Shown: piece after piece, positions 30,823 to 42,047 of the stretch
Numbering within the stretch: position 1 is the stretch's first letter
Layout of the letters: every line of letters begins with the position of its first letter
NCBI GenBank assembly: GCA_964036045.1
Contig: OZ038382.1
Coordinates: 134,964,442 to 135,028,441 of the forward strand
Source of the DNA: Eutreptiella sp. 'Long Island Sound 2002'
Taxonomy: Eukaryota; Euglenozoa; Euglenophyceae; Eutreptiales; Eutreptiaceae
Reading direction: 5' to 3'
Length of the DNA: 64,000 nucleotides
Position numbers and translations under genes: made by a program
Notes under the pieces: generated by a model
Told to the model about the DNA's origin: nothing
What the model saw: the letters and a program-made list of their open reading frames with translations, nothing else
Databases searched by the model: none

Positions 30823-32500
30823 TCAAGGGTGACCCTCAACCCCAACTCGAAGGGGGCTAGGGGACAAATGTTCATGAACTGCAAAAAACGTAGCCCCATT
30901 GCCGGGCATGTAGAACTGCAGTGGGGCCGGACAAGGACCCCATGCAACACCACTGTGTTGCGTCATTGTCTCACCCTCATTGCAAGCGCCCTCCGCACAG
31001 GCACCACACTGCCCCTCCACGGCGTGGGTGGCACACAATGGCACGTTACCACATGTAACACAAAAAACTGTGGTAGCATCACTCACATCCAACAACACCT
31101 CACAACCAACTGCACCACAAGTGGCATGAGGGCCTTCAGACCATTCGGGGGATGCAGCCGCGTTGCCGGCCCAAGGGGGAACAACAACAGGGCAAGTGTT
31201 GTTGTAGTCGAACCTGGAGGTACCAACCAAAATGAAACCAAAAACACGTGGCCGATGGGTGTTTGTGGTAGGGCAAATACCTCCGCGAAGCACAGTCAGT
31301 GCATTGCTCAACCACACATCCCCGATGTCCAATAGGGCCATTGGGGCCAACACCCAAGGGTCCAGGAGGCCCGTCCGGGATGCAACCACAAAATCCCCAG
31401 CACAACCATCATCGGGAGTGGGGGAGAACATCGGAAACAAGCAAATAACATGGTGTTGGTCCGGGCCGGCAACATAGCTGAGGTTAATGTCACGGTGCCA
31501 ACACTGTTTTTTTTCCATATCCACTGTACCGGCCTTCACCACAATAAAGGTGGTAACATACACGACCGGACACCTCCAACCCAAATGAGTCTCCAAGTGG
31601 GGTATGAGGACCTCCTTTGCGAAACTGTACATAGCACCCCCCTCCGATGGAGTCAATGTGCGGCGGGTGTCACTGTCCCCTGCACGAGTCTCGGCAGGCC
31701 AATCCTCATTAAAAATATTGACCTCCGCATCTGCCCTAAGATCCCCATACTCATCCTGAAGCTTGTCCATCCAATGGACAGAAATGAAGCCAGATTGGAA
31801 AGCATGGCCCCATTTGGGCAAATCCTTGAGGTCGTCGACATGACGATGATCAACGACGTCAACGGGGATGGAGACACGATGGTGTTCAACACAAAAGAGG
31901 GGGGGTGTTGGTGAGGGGGAAGAAAAGGGAGGGGTGCATGCCAGTACCCTTGTACCAGGCCGGGAGGGTGTGGCCCTCCAAATTGGCATGCCAGGACCAT
32001 GGCGATTGGGAGTGGAGGGAGTAGAGGGGGGCGGTGTCCTCCCGATGCCCCCGCTGCACTTGCTGGGCCTTGCACTCCCATTTGCGCCAGCCAGCGGCCA
32101 CGTCCCCCGAGACATGAATCCCCGGTGAGCCACCCTGCATCTCCCATTCCCTCAAATACAAACTAATCCCCCTATTGGGCCCCCCACAGCTTTTTTTAAC
32201 ATGCTCCACGACAGCGCGGGCATCAGAATCATGGAGCTGCAACACAATAGCTTGCAGATTAGGGTTGTTGTCAAACAACGACAACAAAGGGTCAGTGAGG
32301 CTGTGGGTTTGGGCAGCGCCGGGATGCGTTAGCTTCACCAGGGCCGCAGGGGTGTCCAAAGTGGACCAAGCACAATTCTCAAGAGAAGGCCAAAACACGG
32401 TGCGTGTGCTGTCAGGGCTGTAAACAACTCTGTGCACTGTGCGGAGAGCCACGGCATTGTCCCACTTCTTCAACAAGGCATGAGTGCCCGCATCAGTCAT
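30823..32500 (-). CDS. 2OG-Fe(II) oxygenase-like gene with cysteine-rich tail
   Basis: ATG at 32498-32500 sits in an excellent context (gccaccATGa). The first exon encodes MTDAGTHALLKKWDNAV and continues to about 31960. A frame change near 31,830-31,960 implies an intron (candidate donor in ...AAG/GGTACTGG, acceptor ...CTCAAG before DLPKWGHAF). The second exon has QCWHRDINLSYV (an HxD-like pair), about 50 residues later a hydrophobic strand with ALTVLRGG, and THRPRVFGFILVG, which resembles the distal strand and Arg of 2OG oxygenases, except that Arg stands where the second His would be expected. A Cys-rich stretch (CGAVGCEVL, CVTCGNVPLC, CGAC) follows. Function is inferred only from fold-like spacing. 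Confidence 0.42.
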
Positions 32501-32728
32501 GGTGGCAGAAAAAGTGGGCCTGGAAGAGCAAAAAGCAACATAATATGGATTGGAATGGACACATATGGAGACATACATTGCAATCTTGATTGAAGTATGA
32601 GCCTAGATTGGTTTCAACTGCTGTGCAATTGTTGGGCAAAGGCAAAGCATGCAACAAGATGGGCACAAAAGGCACAACAGTGGAATTTTTCAACTTGGAA
32701 CAACCACCTGGTGCAAACAAATACCCCC

Positions 32729-32803
32729 AGTATACGGCCGTATACTCCTGAGTATACGGCCGTATACTGAGGTATTGGAGCCTTGAGTATACGGCCGTAT
32801 ACC
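32729..32803. repeat. cluster of GTATACGGCCGTATAC palindromes, site 3
   Basis: Three copies of the palindrome, about 230 bp upstream of the start codon at 32500 (minus strand). A half-copy (cccgtatactcccaggtat) lies near 32970. Confidence 0.9.
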
Positions 32804-33002
32804 CCAAGAGCCCAAAATGGGGTATTTTCAAACACAACATTGATCATCACAATTGGCAAACTAGAGGTATTCCCGAACCCACCTATGCATGCATTGTGCA
32901 TTATACATTCGTACCGACCTGTACATGCCACATACCCCTTTCTCCCAAAACCCCCTTTTTTACCCGTATACTCCCAGGTATTCCTGGTATGCCAGGTTAT
33001 GC

Positions 33003-33789
33003 TCACCATACAAGACACTCTCGTAGAGGCCGAACCTCGGTCTTATCTTCACCACTGGAGTGGATGGGTCGTGCAAGGCTGTTAACAGGGGCCATCATAA
33101 CTCGGAAGCCCATAAGGGAACGACTGTGAGGCACTTTAGATTTGGGTGCACCCGAAGACGGTGTAACCACTTGTCTATAATGGACCACGGCGGGTGTGCG
33201 TACACGTGGGTCGAGAGATGTCAAATCTGTGGACAACGCGTCTACTAGATGCGCTTGGTGATGGGGCCAGCGCGCGCAAAAGAGAGGTAGGCGCGCGTTG
33301 CTCGGGGACGCGAACATGTCGATGTCTGGCGTGCAATAGGGACGAAAAAATCCCATGAGGGTGACAAACACCTGTAGATTGAGGGAGTATTCCCCTGGGT
33401 CGAAGCGCCAGCTGGAGATCCCGTCCGCCAACATGTCCTTGGACGGAACTAGGCGAGGCACTAAGGTGACTTGATTGCGGTTCATCCACAACAAAAAAGG
33501 TCTTAGCATTGCGTTGAGCTTGCAATTTTTTCCTCCATGTTTTGTTAGATAGGAGAATGCTACTGAATTGTCGACGTCCAAATGGAACGAGGCTGTTTGG
33601 CGGTGCAAAAGACATGGTTGTGGGAATGGATGCTTGAAGCTCCTTGAGATTCATATGAGACTTGTCGAGTCTCCAAAAATCGTGTACAACTGCCTTTGAC
33701 TGTGTGTCTAGGCCTCCCCAAGCAAACGGGGTTGAATCGGAAGCCAGCGCGCGAGTGTGTTGATGCACTTTGCCTAAAAAAGGGCGACC
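33003..33789 (-). pseudogene. DIRS-type RNase H and C-terminal pol segment (frameshifted)
   Basis: Two overlapping frames give one protein: ASDSTPFAWGGLDTQ and HMNLKELQA (RNase H strand 1 and the Glu helix), then after a frameshift near 33600 HLDVDNSVAFSYL (third acidic motif), PSKDMLADGISSW and DIDMFASPSNARLPLFCARW. The last is a signature shared by DIRS and some related pols. At least two frameshifts separate it from RT. The frame closes at 33003 without a tyrosine recombinase. Confidence 0.75.
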
Positions 33790-35040
33790 TGGCCAACTTG
33801 AAAGAAGGCTTTTTCATACTTCTCACCTGTTCTTTTAGATTGAAAGGAATTGGGCACGCGGTGTCCCAACCGACCATCCGATGTTTTGCCACGAAAGTAA
33901 CTAGAACATCGGTGAAGGCTCTGAGAGCGGGCAAGGCTGGCAGCAAGCTGCGAAAACAGCCCAAGATGGCAGCCATTTTTCGCGGCGTCATGTGCACGTT
34001 GGTAAGAAGCTTTCCAGCCTCTTTTCGATAACCCTTGCGCTTGTGCATGGGGACCATCAAATATCCATCCTTTAGGTTTACCTGTAACTCCAAAGCTTCG
34101 AACTGTTGTGTGGGGGAAAGAAGGGAGGTGATGAAGTTTATAGTCAAACCTGAGGCGACCAAATCTTTGAGCACGGTGCAGCGATGAACATACAACCTTT
34201 CTTTTGAAGGCCCTAGGACAATGATGTCGTCTAGGTAAATAAAAACGACCATGCCTGCTTTTCTCCACTTTCGAAGGAAAGTTTTCATTACCTGTGTCCA
34301 CGAATACGGAATGTAGTGAAGACCGAAACAAGCGCTTCTGCATTGGAAAAATCGACTGCCTATTTGAAAATTGAAGAGCCTTTGGAGCTCAGGGCACAAC
34401 GCCAAATGAAAGTATGCGTGTTTCAAATCGATCTTTATGGCCCAACGGCCTTGCACGAGATATGGAAAAATGGCATTCCACTTTTGGAGGCGAAAATAAG
34501 GCAGTGGTTGTAGGCAAATGTTTATTTGCACACAATTCGAAATGAAGCGCGGCTTTGGCTTGTAAACAAGGAACCATGGAATGAGGTGACTTGGGGGTTG
34601 ATGCAACTCTCTCACTGCGTGCATGCTCAAATACTTGTCCATAATCTCGAGAGCGTCTTTCACTTCCTGAAATGGACGGTTTAAAACTTTACTGGGACGC
34701 GGAAGAGACTTTACCCAACACGCTGGAAGACCATGTGTGATAAGGTGCACCACTTGTGGCGTGGCATATTTCTCCCACCAAGAAATGCGGTTGCGAAGCC
34801 TCATGTACAAAGGGTGTTGTGAGTCATTGAGGCCCTTGTCCAAGAGGTCCTTCGGGGGCGGGGTTTGAGAAGGAGGGGTGGGAATATCGAGAGTAGGAAT
34901 TGTAGCCACGACCGAAGGACTTACCTTTTCCAAAACTTCGAAAATTGGAACCCCAATTGGAGTACCCTCGACCTCTCTTTCCACCCTTGCCACCCTTTGG
35001 ATTGTATGAGCGACCCAAACGATTAATCTTCGCACTCAAA
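33790..35040 (-). CDS. DIRS-like reverse transcriptase
   Basis: Long open frame on the minus strand. RT motifs in order: KPRFISNCVQINICLQPLPYF, GRWAIKIDLKHAYFHLALCP (motif A with the catalytic Asp), FFQCRSACFGLHYIPYSWTQ (motif B), and VVFIYLDDIIVLGP (motif C, YxDD as YLDD). The connection region GYLMVPMHKRKGY follows. The A-B-C spacing and the LKHAYFHL motif match DIRS and related RTs. The open frame extends past 33790 only in a shadow frame, since the protein shifts frame there. Intact catalytic residues indicate fairly recent activity. Confidence 0.82.
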
Positions 35041-35420
35041 TTGGCATTAGTAAGCTCTTCCTTATTGAACAATTGGTTAGAATGTGCAACCGAGCCTTTG
35101 ATGCTGGAAGTTTTTCTAAAATTACAAATGGATTGTTCGAAGTCGGAAAGCAAATGGAATGCTTGCAACAAGCGTTCATATGTATCGGGGGTATCAGAAT
35201 CAGCAACAGAAATGTTATCAATAATGCGCAAACTATGCAAAAGCTTTTGTTGCCACGATTTGACCGTCTTATCGAAATATTGCTTACTATCATTGTTATG
35301 ATTGTTGTCTTGTGGACGCCTAGGCACCTCTTCAAGATAAGGCAAATTCTCCAAAACCTTTCGAATATCCAGACGATCACAACCGGGATCTCTTGAACGA
35401 TTCCAAGCTTCCGCAAACCA
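34824..35420 (-). pseudogene. DIRS gag-like protein, C-terminal part
   Basis: Reads PPWFAEAWNRSRDPGCDR from about 35425, then KVLENLPYLEEVPRR, and ends in a Gly/Arg/Ser-rich RGG-type tail (GGKGGKRGRGYSNWGS) at TGA 34824-34826. RGG tails bind RNA. Its N-terminal part lies at 39640-40158, beyond the insertion, and the two parts differ by one frame. Confidence 0.62.
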
Positions 35421-35433
35421 CGGTGGTATATAA
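35421..35433 (+). repeat. 13-bp target-site duplication, left
   Basis: CGGTGGTATATAA, identical to 39627-39639. The two copies border the 4.2-kb insertion in the DIRS gag. Confidence 0.85.
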
Positions 35434-38400
35434 GGTTTGAGGTTTGAGGTTTGATTTTGCGGGTACTAGACGCCTTTCGGCCCCGGGGGGCCACCTGGTC
35501 GGGCCAGGTGATATCCTCCCCACCGGGTCCTAGTGGGGGGCCCTCCAAGACGCACCTCCTGCCTGGTGGCGGAGTCCCCCGGGTTCACAGAGCTCGGAGC
35601 CCCGTCCTTCCCCGGCGTCCCCGTTTCGCCACTCCTCGGTCAGTGCATCAATTCGCAGCCGTGGCTGCGGGCGCTTACCCACTGCGTCGCCCCCCTAATG
35701 CGTGGTCGCCCGGGGCGCCGGCGCCGCCGGGCCCGTGCTACTGGCTTGTCGCCAGTGGGACCCCCTTGGGCTGGCGCGGAGGCTGCCTAGCCTAGGGGTT
35801 GGGGCGTGGCGCTGTGCGCCACTACTGCCTTGGCGGGTGCAGTGTCCCGTCTGTGTGTGCGCGGCGCTCGCGGCCGGTTCGGGGGGGGTTCGGGCCGGTA
35901 CCTGGTGTTGTGTCTCTCCTGTTTCCCCCTTCCCGCCCCGCGTGTTCCGCGCTGCGTGTGGCGGGCCGTCCCCTCCGGGTGTCCCTTACCCTCGCTCGCT
36001 GGTACGCCATTCCATGCGGTCTGTGCGTTCCGCGCGCTCGGTCCGGTTGCCCTTCCGGTAGTCCCCGCGTGTCCTTTTCGTGTGTGTGCGCTCGCGCTCT
36101 CGCGGTGTCCGCTCCCCCCCCCCCGCTGGGTGGTGTGGCGCGCGCATCTCGCGTGGTCCCGGCACTGGGCGCTGGTAGGGCCGTTCCACTTGGTCCGTGC
36201 CCCTCTGTGTGTCCAGCCTCGGTCCCGTGCTCCGTCTGGCGTGCTTGGGGGGGGGCGGTCCGGTCCCGGTTCCCCCCTACTTGGCTTCGGGTTGCGGGGG
36301 CGGCGGCCCCTGGCCGCCCGTCCTCTGGAGCGAGCAGCCAGGGTTCCGCGTCCCGCGTGTCCTGGGTGCGGTCGGTGCGGGCGTGGGATCTCCGCACCGG
36401 CCCCACAGCGTGAGCCCTTGCGGGCCAGTGTTGCTCGCTGTGGGGTTGGCGGAGGGGCGTTCCCGGGGGGGGTGCTTTCCACCTTTGTGAGGGGCGCCTG
36501 GTGTCAGGAGCTGTCCCTCCCCCGGCCGCCCGTCCTCTGGAGCGGGCTGCCAGGGTTCCGAGACCCGTGTGTCCCGGGTGCGGTCGATACGGGCGTGTGT
36601 ACCCAGCACCGGCCCCCCAGCGTGCGCCCTTGCGGGCCGGCGTTGCTCGCTGTGGGGGTTGTGGAAGGGCGTCCCCGGGGGGGGTGCCTTCCACCGTTGT
36701 GAGGGGCGCCTGGTGTCAGGCGCTGTCCCTCCCCCGGCCGCCCGTCCTCTGGAGCGGGCGGCCAGGGTTCCGCGACCCGTGTGTCCCGGGTGCGGTCGAT
36801 GCGGGCGTGTGGACCCAGCACCGGCCCCACAGCGTGCGCCCTTGCGGGCCGGCGTTGCTCGCTGTGGGGGTGGCGGAAGGGCGTCCCCGGGTGGGGTGCC
36901 TTCCACCGTGTTGTGAGGGGCGCCTGGTGTCAGGCGCTGTCCCTCCCCCGACCGCCCGTCCTCTGGAGCGGGCAGCCAGGGTTCCGCGACCCGTGTGTCC
37001 CGGGTGCGGTCGATGCGGGCGTGTGAACCCAGCACCGGCCCCCAAGCGTGCGCCCTCGCGGGCCGGCGTTGCTCGCTGTGGGGGTGGCGGAAGGGCGTCC
37101 CCGGGGGGGGTGCCTTCCACCGTTGTGTGGGGCGCCTGGTGTCAGGCGCTGTCCTTCCCCCGACCGCCCGTCCTCTGGAGCGGGCTGCCTGGGTTCCGCA
37201 ACCCGTGTGTCCCGGGTGCGGTCGATGTGGGCGTGTGGACCCAGCACCGGCCCCACTGCGTGCGCCCTTGCGGGCCGGTGTTGCTCGCTGTGGGGGTGGC
37301 GGAAGGGCGTCCCCGGGGGGGGTGCCTTCCACCGTTGTGAGGGGCGCCTGGTGTCAGGCGCTGTCCCTCCCCCGGCCGCCCGTCCTCTGGAGCGGGCAGC
37401 CAGGGTTCCGCGACCCGTGTGTCCCGGGTGCGGTCGATGCGGGCGTGTGGACCCAGCACCGGCCCCACTGCGTGCGCCCTTGCGGGCCGGCGTTGCTCGC
37501 TGTGGGGGTGGCGGAAGGGCGTCCCCGGGGGGGGTGCCTTCCACCGTTGTGAGGGGCGCCTGGTGTCAGGCGCTGTCCCTCCCCCGGCCGCCCGTCCTCT
37601 GGAGCGGGCAGCCAGGGTTCCGCGACCCGTGTGTCCCGGGTGCGGTCGATGCGGGCGTGTGGACCCTGCACCGGCCCCACAGCGTGCGCCCTTGCGGGCC
37701 GGCGTTGCTCGCTGTGGGGGTGGCGGAAGGGCGTCCCCGGGGGGGGTGCCTTCCGCCGTTGTGAGGGGCGCCTGGTGTCAGGCGCTGTCCCTCCCCCGGC
37801 CGCCCGTCCTCTGGAGCGGGCAGCCCGGGTTCCGGTGTGCGTGTGTGTTCGTGTGCGTGCTCTGCTTGGCCGGGTCGGGCGGGCCGGCCTCCCGGGCGCG
37901 TTCTGGTGCGCCTCACCTTTTCCTTTGGCCGCTTTGTCTTTCTGCTTTGCTTGGCCCCCTCCGGGCTGGGGTTGCCCCCCTCTCTCGCGCTGCTGCTGCC
38001 TTTCCTCGTTGCCCTGGCGCTTTGTTTTTTTTTTTTTTTTTTTTTTTTTCCCTCCCGCTGCCTGGTTGGTTGGTGTCTCCCGCTTGGCCGTTGGCTGCTC
38101 TTTGGTGGTTGCTCCCCCGCCCCCCACCCCTTTTGTGTCCCGCGGTCTTTGTTGCTCCCCCTTGGTGCCTGGGTGTTGTTTTTTTTTTTTTTTTTTTTTT
38201 TCTTCCCGTTCTTCTTTCTCCGTGCGCCCCCGTTGTCTCTGGCTTTCTCTGGTTTCCGGCCCCGGATGCCTTGGGCCTCGGCGCTTGCGTTGTTTGCTTT
38301 GTTGGCCTGCCGCTTCTCGGCTCTCCGTGCGCTTGTTCCTCTTTCGTGCTTTTTGCCTGGCTGTTGGCTGCTCCCTCGTGGTTGCTGCCCCCCCCCCCCC

Positions 38401-39626
38401 CTTTTGTTTCTCGCGGTTTCCGTCGCCGCCGCTCGGTGCTGCGTGCCGTGTTATGCTGTGCGTGGCTGGGTGCTGCGCTGCGCCGCGCTGCTGCGCGTTG
38501 TGTCACCCGGTGTTGTGCTGTCCTGTGCTGTGTTGCGCTCGTTTGGTGCCGCTGCTTGTTGCGCCGTGCCCTCTGGCGCTGCCCGTCGCCCTGGGGCCCT
38601 GGGCTCTGCGGCGCTGTGTTTTGCGGTGTTCCCCCGCGCTGTGTGCTCTGTGCTGTGTGTGTTTTGTCGTGGCGCGGTGGTGCGTGCTGTTGTTCGCCAC
38701 TCTGCTTTGTGCTGTGTGTGTCCCGGGGTGCTGTGCTGTGCGTTCCCTGTGCTCTCCGCTCTACGCGGTGCTGTGCTTCGCTGTGCTGGTGCGCTCGCGT
38801 TGTGCTGTTCGTGTGGTGCGTGCCGTTGCTGGCGCCTGTGGTGCGCTGCTGTGTGTTGTGCTGTTTCCTGTGGTGTGCCGTGGTGCGGTGCTGGGTCTGT
38901 TGGCCCGTGGTTGTTTGCTGGTGGCGTGTTTCGGTGTCGGTGTCCCTGTCTGGCCGCGTGGTCTGCTTCCCTGTGGTTGGTGTGGTTTGCTGTGGTGCCC
39001 TGCTTTCCTGTGTCGTGTTCTGTGGTGCTGTGCTGTCGCGTGGTGCTGTGCTGTTGCTCTCTGCTGTCGTTTTGCGGTGCTGTTGGGGCTTGCTTTGCCC
39101 TTCTGTGGGCTGTCGCGCTGTGCTGTGTTGTGCTGTTGGTTGGCTGTGCTGTTTTTTGCCCGGTGGTGGTGTCTGCGCGCTGTGGTGCTCTTTCCCTCGT
39201 GCCCTGGTGCCGTGCTGCCGCGTGGTGCCGTGGTGTCCTGTCCTGTCGCCTTGTTGGGTTTGTTTCTTGCGTGGGTGTGGTTGTACCTACTTGAAAAACC
39301 GCTGCTAAATTTTGTGTAAAAAAAAAAAAAAAAAAAAAAAATTTTGAAAATAAAATAAAATTATACACGACCCAACACACTCGCGTGCAGCAAGACCATG
39401 TTCGCTGCTGTGCCTTACGTGCTACCCGTTGTTCTTGATGTTCTCGGCCTTGTTCTTGTGTGGCGTCGTGGAGCGTGTTGGCGTTCATTGCTAAGGGTTA
39501 ACCGCGTTCCCCCAGGGCCGCCGCCTGAGCTGCAGGGCAAGGGGAGTGATGGGCACGAGGATGGGGAGGGAGGTGCATGGAGAAGAAGAAGAAAAAGGCG
39601 GCAGGGCGCGACGTGAGGGGTCGTGG
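35434..39626 (-). mobile_element. 4.2-kb GC-rich non-LTR-like insertion
   Basis: Bounded by a 13-bp perfect target duplication, as produced by target-primed reverse transcription. Read on the minus strand it ends in a short microsatellite tail (cctcaaa repeated three times, 35434-35458), which suggests minus orientation. Inside are a 212-bp tandem array, two T-tracts (38027-38049, 38178-38200) and an A-tract (39319-39343). No RT was found. The very long open frames here are a by-product of high GC and few stops. It is probably a non-autonomous relative of the GC-rich element at 47-64 kb. Confidence 0.6.
36282..37830 (+). repeat. 212-bp tandem repeat, about 7 copies
   Basis: The phrase gcgcctggtgtcagg recurs at 36494, 36706, 36920, 37132, 37344, 37556 and 37768, spacing 212 bp (once 214). 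Copies are about 95 percent alike by eye. The array lies in the 4.2-kb insertion. Confidence 0.92.
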
Positions 39627-39639
39627 CGGTGGTATATAA
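39627..39639 (+). repeat. 13-bp target-site duplication, right
   Basis: CGGTGGTATATAA, identical to 35421-35433. Confidence 0.85.
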
Positions 39640-40158
39640 CAAAATAGAGGATTGATCATAAGGAAGGTCGATCACATCATCTTCGGCATCTTCAACATCA
39701 TTAGAATTGCCCGCCATGGGAGTAGCCATAGGAGTAGTCACCGCCTTGGTGTTAGTGGCCGGTGTTGCTAACCCAAATGCCGCCGCCGCCAAAACCTTGT
39801 TAAGGGTAATAACACTATCCACTTCCCAAACCAATGAAAAGGCGTATAAATAAGTATCACGATAAATCTTGGGGTCCACATGAACCATAGCTACACCCGA
39901 ATGTTTGTGCACGAGCAAGGCGAGCTGGTTTGTCTTCAAAGTAGGCATCCAAGAATTCAAAGCAATATTCAATAAACCTTCACAACGCTCAGGACCCAAA
40001 CTTCGAATTTCAAGCCAAGAATTTGGCTGTTGAATTAAATGGTCCCAGGCGGCGGCAAATTTTTCACCAGATGAATCTTCAAGTATAGAAACAAAGCATT
40101 GTAGGTCCATTTGAGTGAATTGCATAGCAATCGTAGCCATAATAATTGTTTGACTCAA
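39640..40158 (-). pseudogene. DIRS gag-like protein, N-terminal part
   Basis: Starts MSQTIIMATIAMQFTQMDLQ at 40158 and runs to VIDLPYDQSSIL, where the 4.2-kb insertion cuts it. The helical, moderately acidic sequence (ILEDSSGEKFAAAWDHLIQQ) resembles a capsid-type N-terminus by context only. The continuation is at 35420-34824. After removal of the insertion one frame difference remains. Confidence 0.55.
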
Positions 40159-40500
40159 AGTTCCAAGCTACGGGACTGTAACCGCCAACCGCCGGCAAAG
40201 AAAAGAGTACCCAAGTTGGTGACGGTATGCAGACTGCGGCCTTAGCAGACTGCGGACAACTGCGTACGAACAGGGGACACGCTTAACTGAAAAAACCACC
40301 GCAACTGACAGAAAGGTATGAATTTTATGTTGTTGCTCTAATTACTGCAAGAGGTTCGAATTTCCCCTTGTGACTGGACATCTTATAGTAACGTTCAGCT
40401 GCTGTTGGAATTTCTTCGGTGAAATTGCCTGTTTAAATCCTTACCAAAAGATGTGTGATTGGCGACCGTTGCCCTTTGCTTAGCTGTTTTGAACGCGTTT
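40159..40500. other. interval without a gene
   Basis: Probably the 5' flank or terminal region of the DIRS element, but no inverted terminal repeat was recognised. A short GGTTCGAATTTCC box at about 40353 looks like a tRNA T-loop, but no tRNA folds around it. Confidence 0.4.
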
Positions 40501-40514
40501 AGCGCTGTGCGCAA

Positions 40515-40680
40515 ATCCACTCCCTCCCCCTCAATTTCAACTCCCTCCAAGTGAATATCCACTCCCTCCTACTCAATTTCGCCTCCCTCCTCTCACGGTC
40601 CACTCCGTCCGAGTGAAAGTCAACTCCCTCCAAGCACAAATCCACTCCCTCCTACTCAATTTCTACTCCCTCCAAGTGAA
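40515..40680 (+). repeat. about 23-bp CT-rich tandem repeat
   Basis: Around eight imperfect units of actccctccnactcaatttc type. Confidence 0.75.
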
Positions 40681-40717
40681 ATATATACATATATATACAA
40701 ATACATGTATATACATC

Positions 40718-40752
<35 letters not shown>

Positions 40753-40876
40753 ATGTATGTATATATATATATATATATATATGTATACATACACACATAT
40801 CCACACACATACATACATACATATATACATACATACATACATATATATATATATATAATGTATACATATATATTAC
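40680..40876. repeat. TA / CATA microsatellite
   Basis: Long runs of alternating ta interspersed with cata and catacata. Open frames here encode only Tyr-Ile repeats and are not genes. Confidence 0.95.
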
Positions 40877-40879
40877 TAA

Positions 40880-41560
40880 ACCCCTTCCCCCCTTAAATCT
40901 AGCTAACAAGCAACAAGCAACAACAACAACAACAACACGTCACCATTTTGTTTTGGCCACCGCACCTTTTCATCGCCTCGGGCTTGACTCTACTTTAGCC
41001 AACCTGTAGCCTACGTGGTGTTTTTTGTCAAATCCAAGCTTTGAGCCAGAAACTCACCGGTGGAGGCCCGGGGCGGTGGCGCCAAGTGGGGAGGTGCCCT
41101 CCGAAATCTGCGCAGTTTTGGGCCAAAAAGAGCCATTTTTCGCCCAAAACAGCCCCAGTAAGGGTGCAAAACAGCCCAATGAAGGCAAACGGCTGCTACA
41201 CTGCACGTGCAGCTTGACTTTCTCGCAACCAAGGGACCTTTGGTGCCCCCTAACTCCACGATATGTCCGAGAAACGGCCCAAAAAGGCGCCAAAAAGCGC
41301 CAAAAACTGCGCAATGTGCACCAGCACCCCGAAACCAAGAACGGGCCGTATCTTGGGCTACCTGGCTCAAAAACGAATTCTGAGGGCACCTAGTCCACCC
41401 GCAACCCCCCCCTTTTTATGGTTTCCAAGCCTCAGAATCGCGGCATGAGACACGTAGACCCCGGTACCAGTGGTCACTTGGTGCAGCCGTAGGGCCGGCT
41501 AGCCGACGCACAGTGGGGGCCAACGGTGGGTCCACCAGGGTCCCCGGGGCGAAAAAATTG
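40880..41560. other. interval without a gene
   Basis: AT- to GC-mixed sequence with short words such as ccaaaaa and gccaaaa repeated loosely. No frame shows domain-like composition. Confidence 0.4.
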
Positions 41561-41579
41561 ATTTTTTCCAAAGTTGTTC

Positions 41580-41990
41580 CTAGACCACTTGGGATGCTCA
41601 AACAAGTGTTTTTGAGCCATTTTGAGCCCGTGGTGGCGCGTTTTGGGCCATGGAAAGTCCCAAAAGGCCTTGAAAATGGGCCGTTTTGGGACCAACAATG
41701 GGTCAAAAATGGGTCAAAAACGCGGTTTTCCAAAAATGATCCCGGACCATTTGGGATGCTCAAACAAGTGTTTTTAGCCCATTTTGAGCCCGTGGCGACA
41801 GGCTTTGGCTCCTGGAAACTCCCAAAGTGCCTTAAAAATGGGCCATTTTGGGACTAAAAATGGGTCAAAAATCGGTCAAAGACGCGTTTTTCTTAAAGTG
41901 ATCCCGGACCATTTGGGATGCTCAAACAAGTGTTTTTAGCCCGTTTTGAGCCCGTTTTGACCGAGTTTAGCCCATTCCACCACATGTATG
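41580..41990 (+). repeat. 162-bp tandem repeat, about 2.5 copies
   Basis: gggatgctcaaacaagtgtt recurs at 41591, 41753 and 41915, with similar flanks (atcccggaccattt, ttttgagcccgt). Confidence 0.85.
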
Positions 41991-42047
41991 CACCACTTTG
42001 TGCCTTTCGCACGTACCTTAGAGCCGTGTGGTGGAGCCACCTAGAGT

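Larger units (their letters stand above)
33003..40158 (-). mobile_element. decayed DIRS-like retrotransposon, split by a 4.2-kb insertion
   Basis: On the minus strand: gag-like (40158-39640, then 35420-34824), RT (about 35040-33790) and RNase H (about 33789-33003). Gag is interrupted by 35434-39626, flanked by identical 13-bp repeats. RT and RNase H show DIRS-type features. A tyrosine recombinase and split or inverted terminal repeats were not found, so the 3' part is probably deleted at about 33.0 kb. Confidence 0.72.

Noticed and set aside
35434-35458. Telomeric repeat
   Set aside because: Only three 7-bp cctcaaa units, different from the plant-type ccctaaa, at the end of an insertion, so it is read as a retroelement tail.
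37419-39319. Very long plus-strand open frames (over 500 codons) rich in Cys, Leu, Val, Arg, Gly
   Set aside because: Several frames are open at once on both strands because the DNA is GC-rich and tandemly repeated. The products are low-complexity and show no domain.
40340-40370. tRNA-like T-loop box GGTTCGAATTTCC
   Set aside because: No acceptor stem, anticodon arm or A-box of a tRNA gene can be paired around it.
40613-40909. Tyr-Ile-rich ORFs
   Set aside because: They are translations of the TA/CATA microsatellite.
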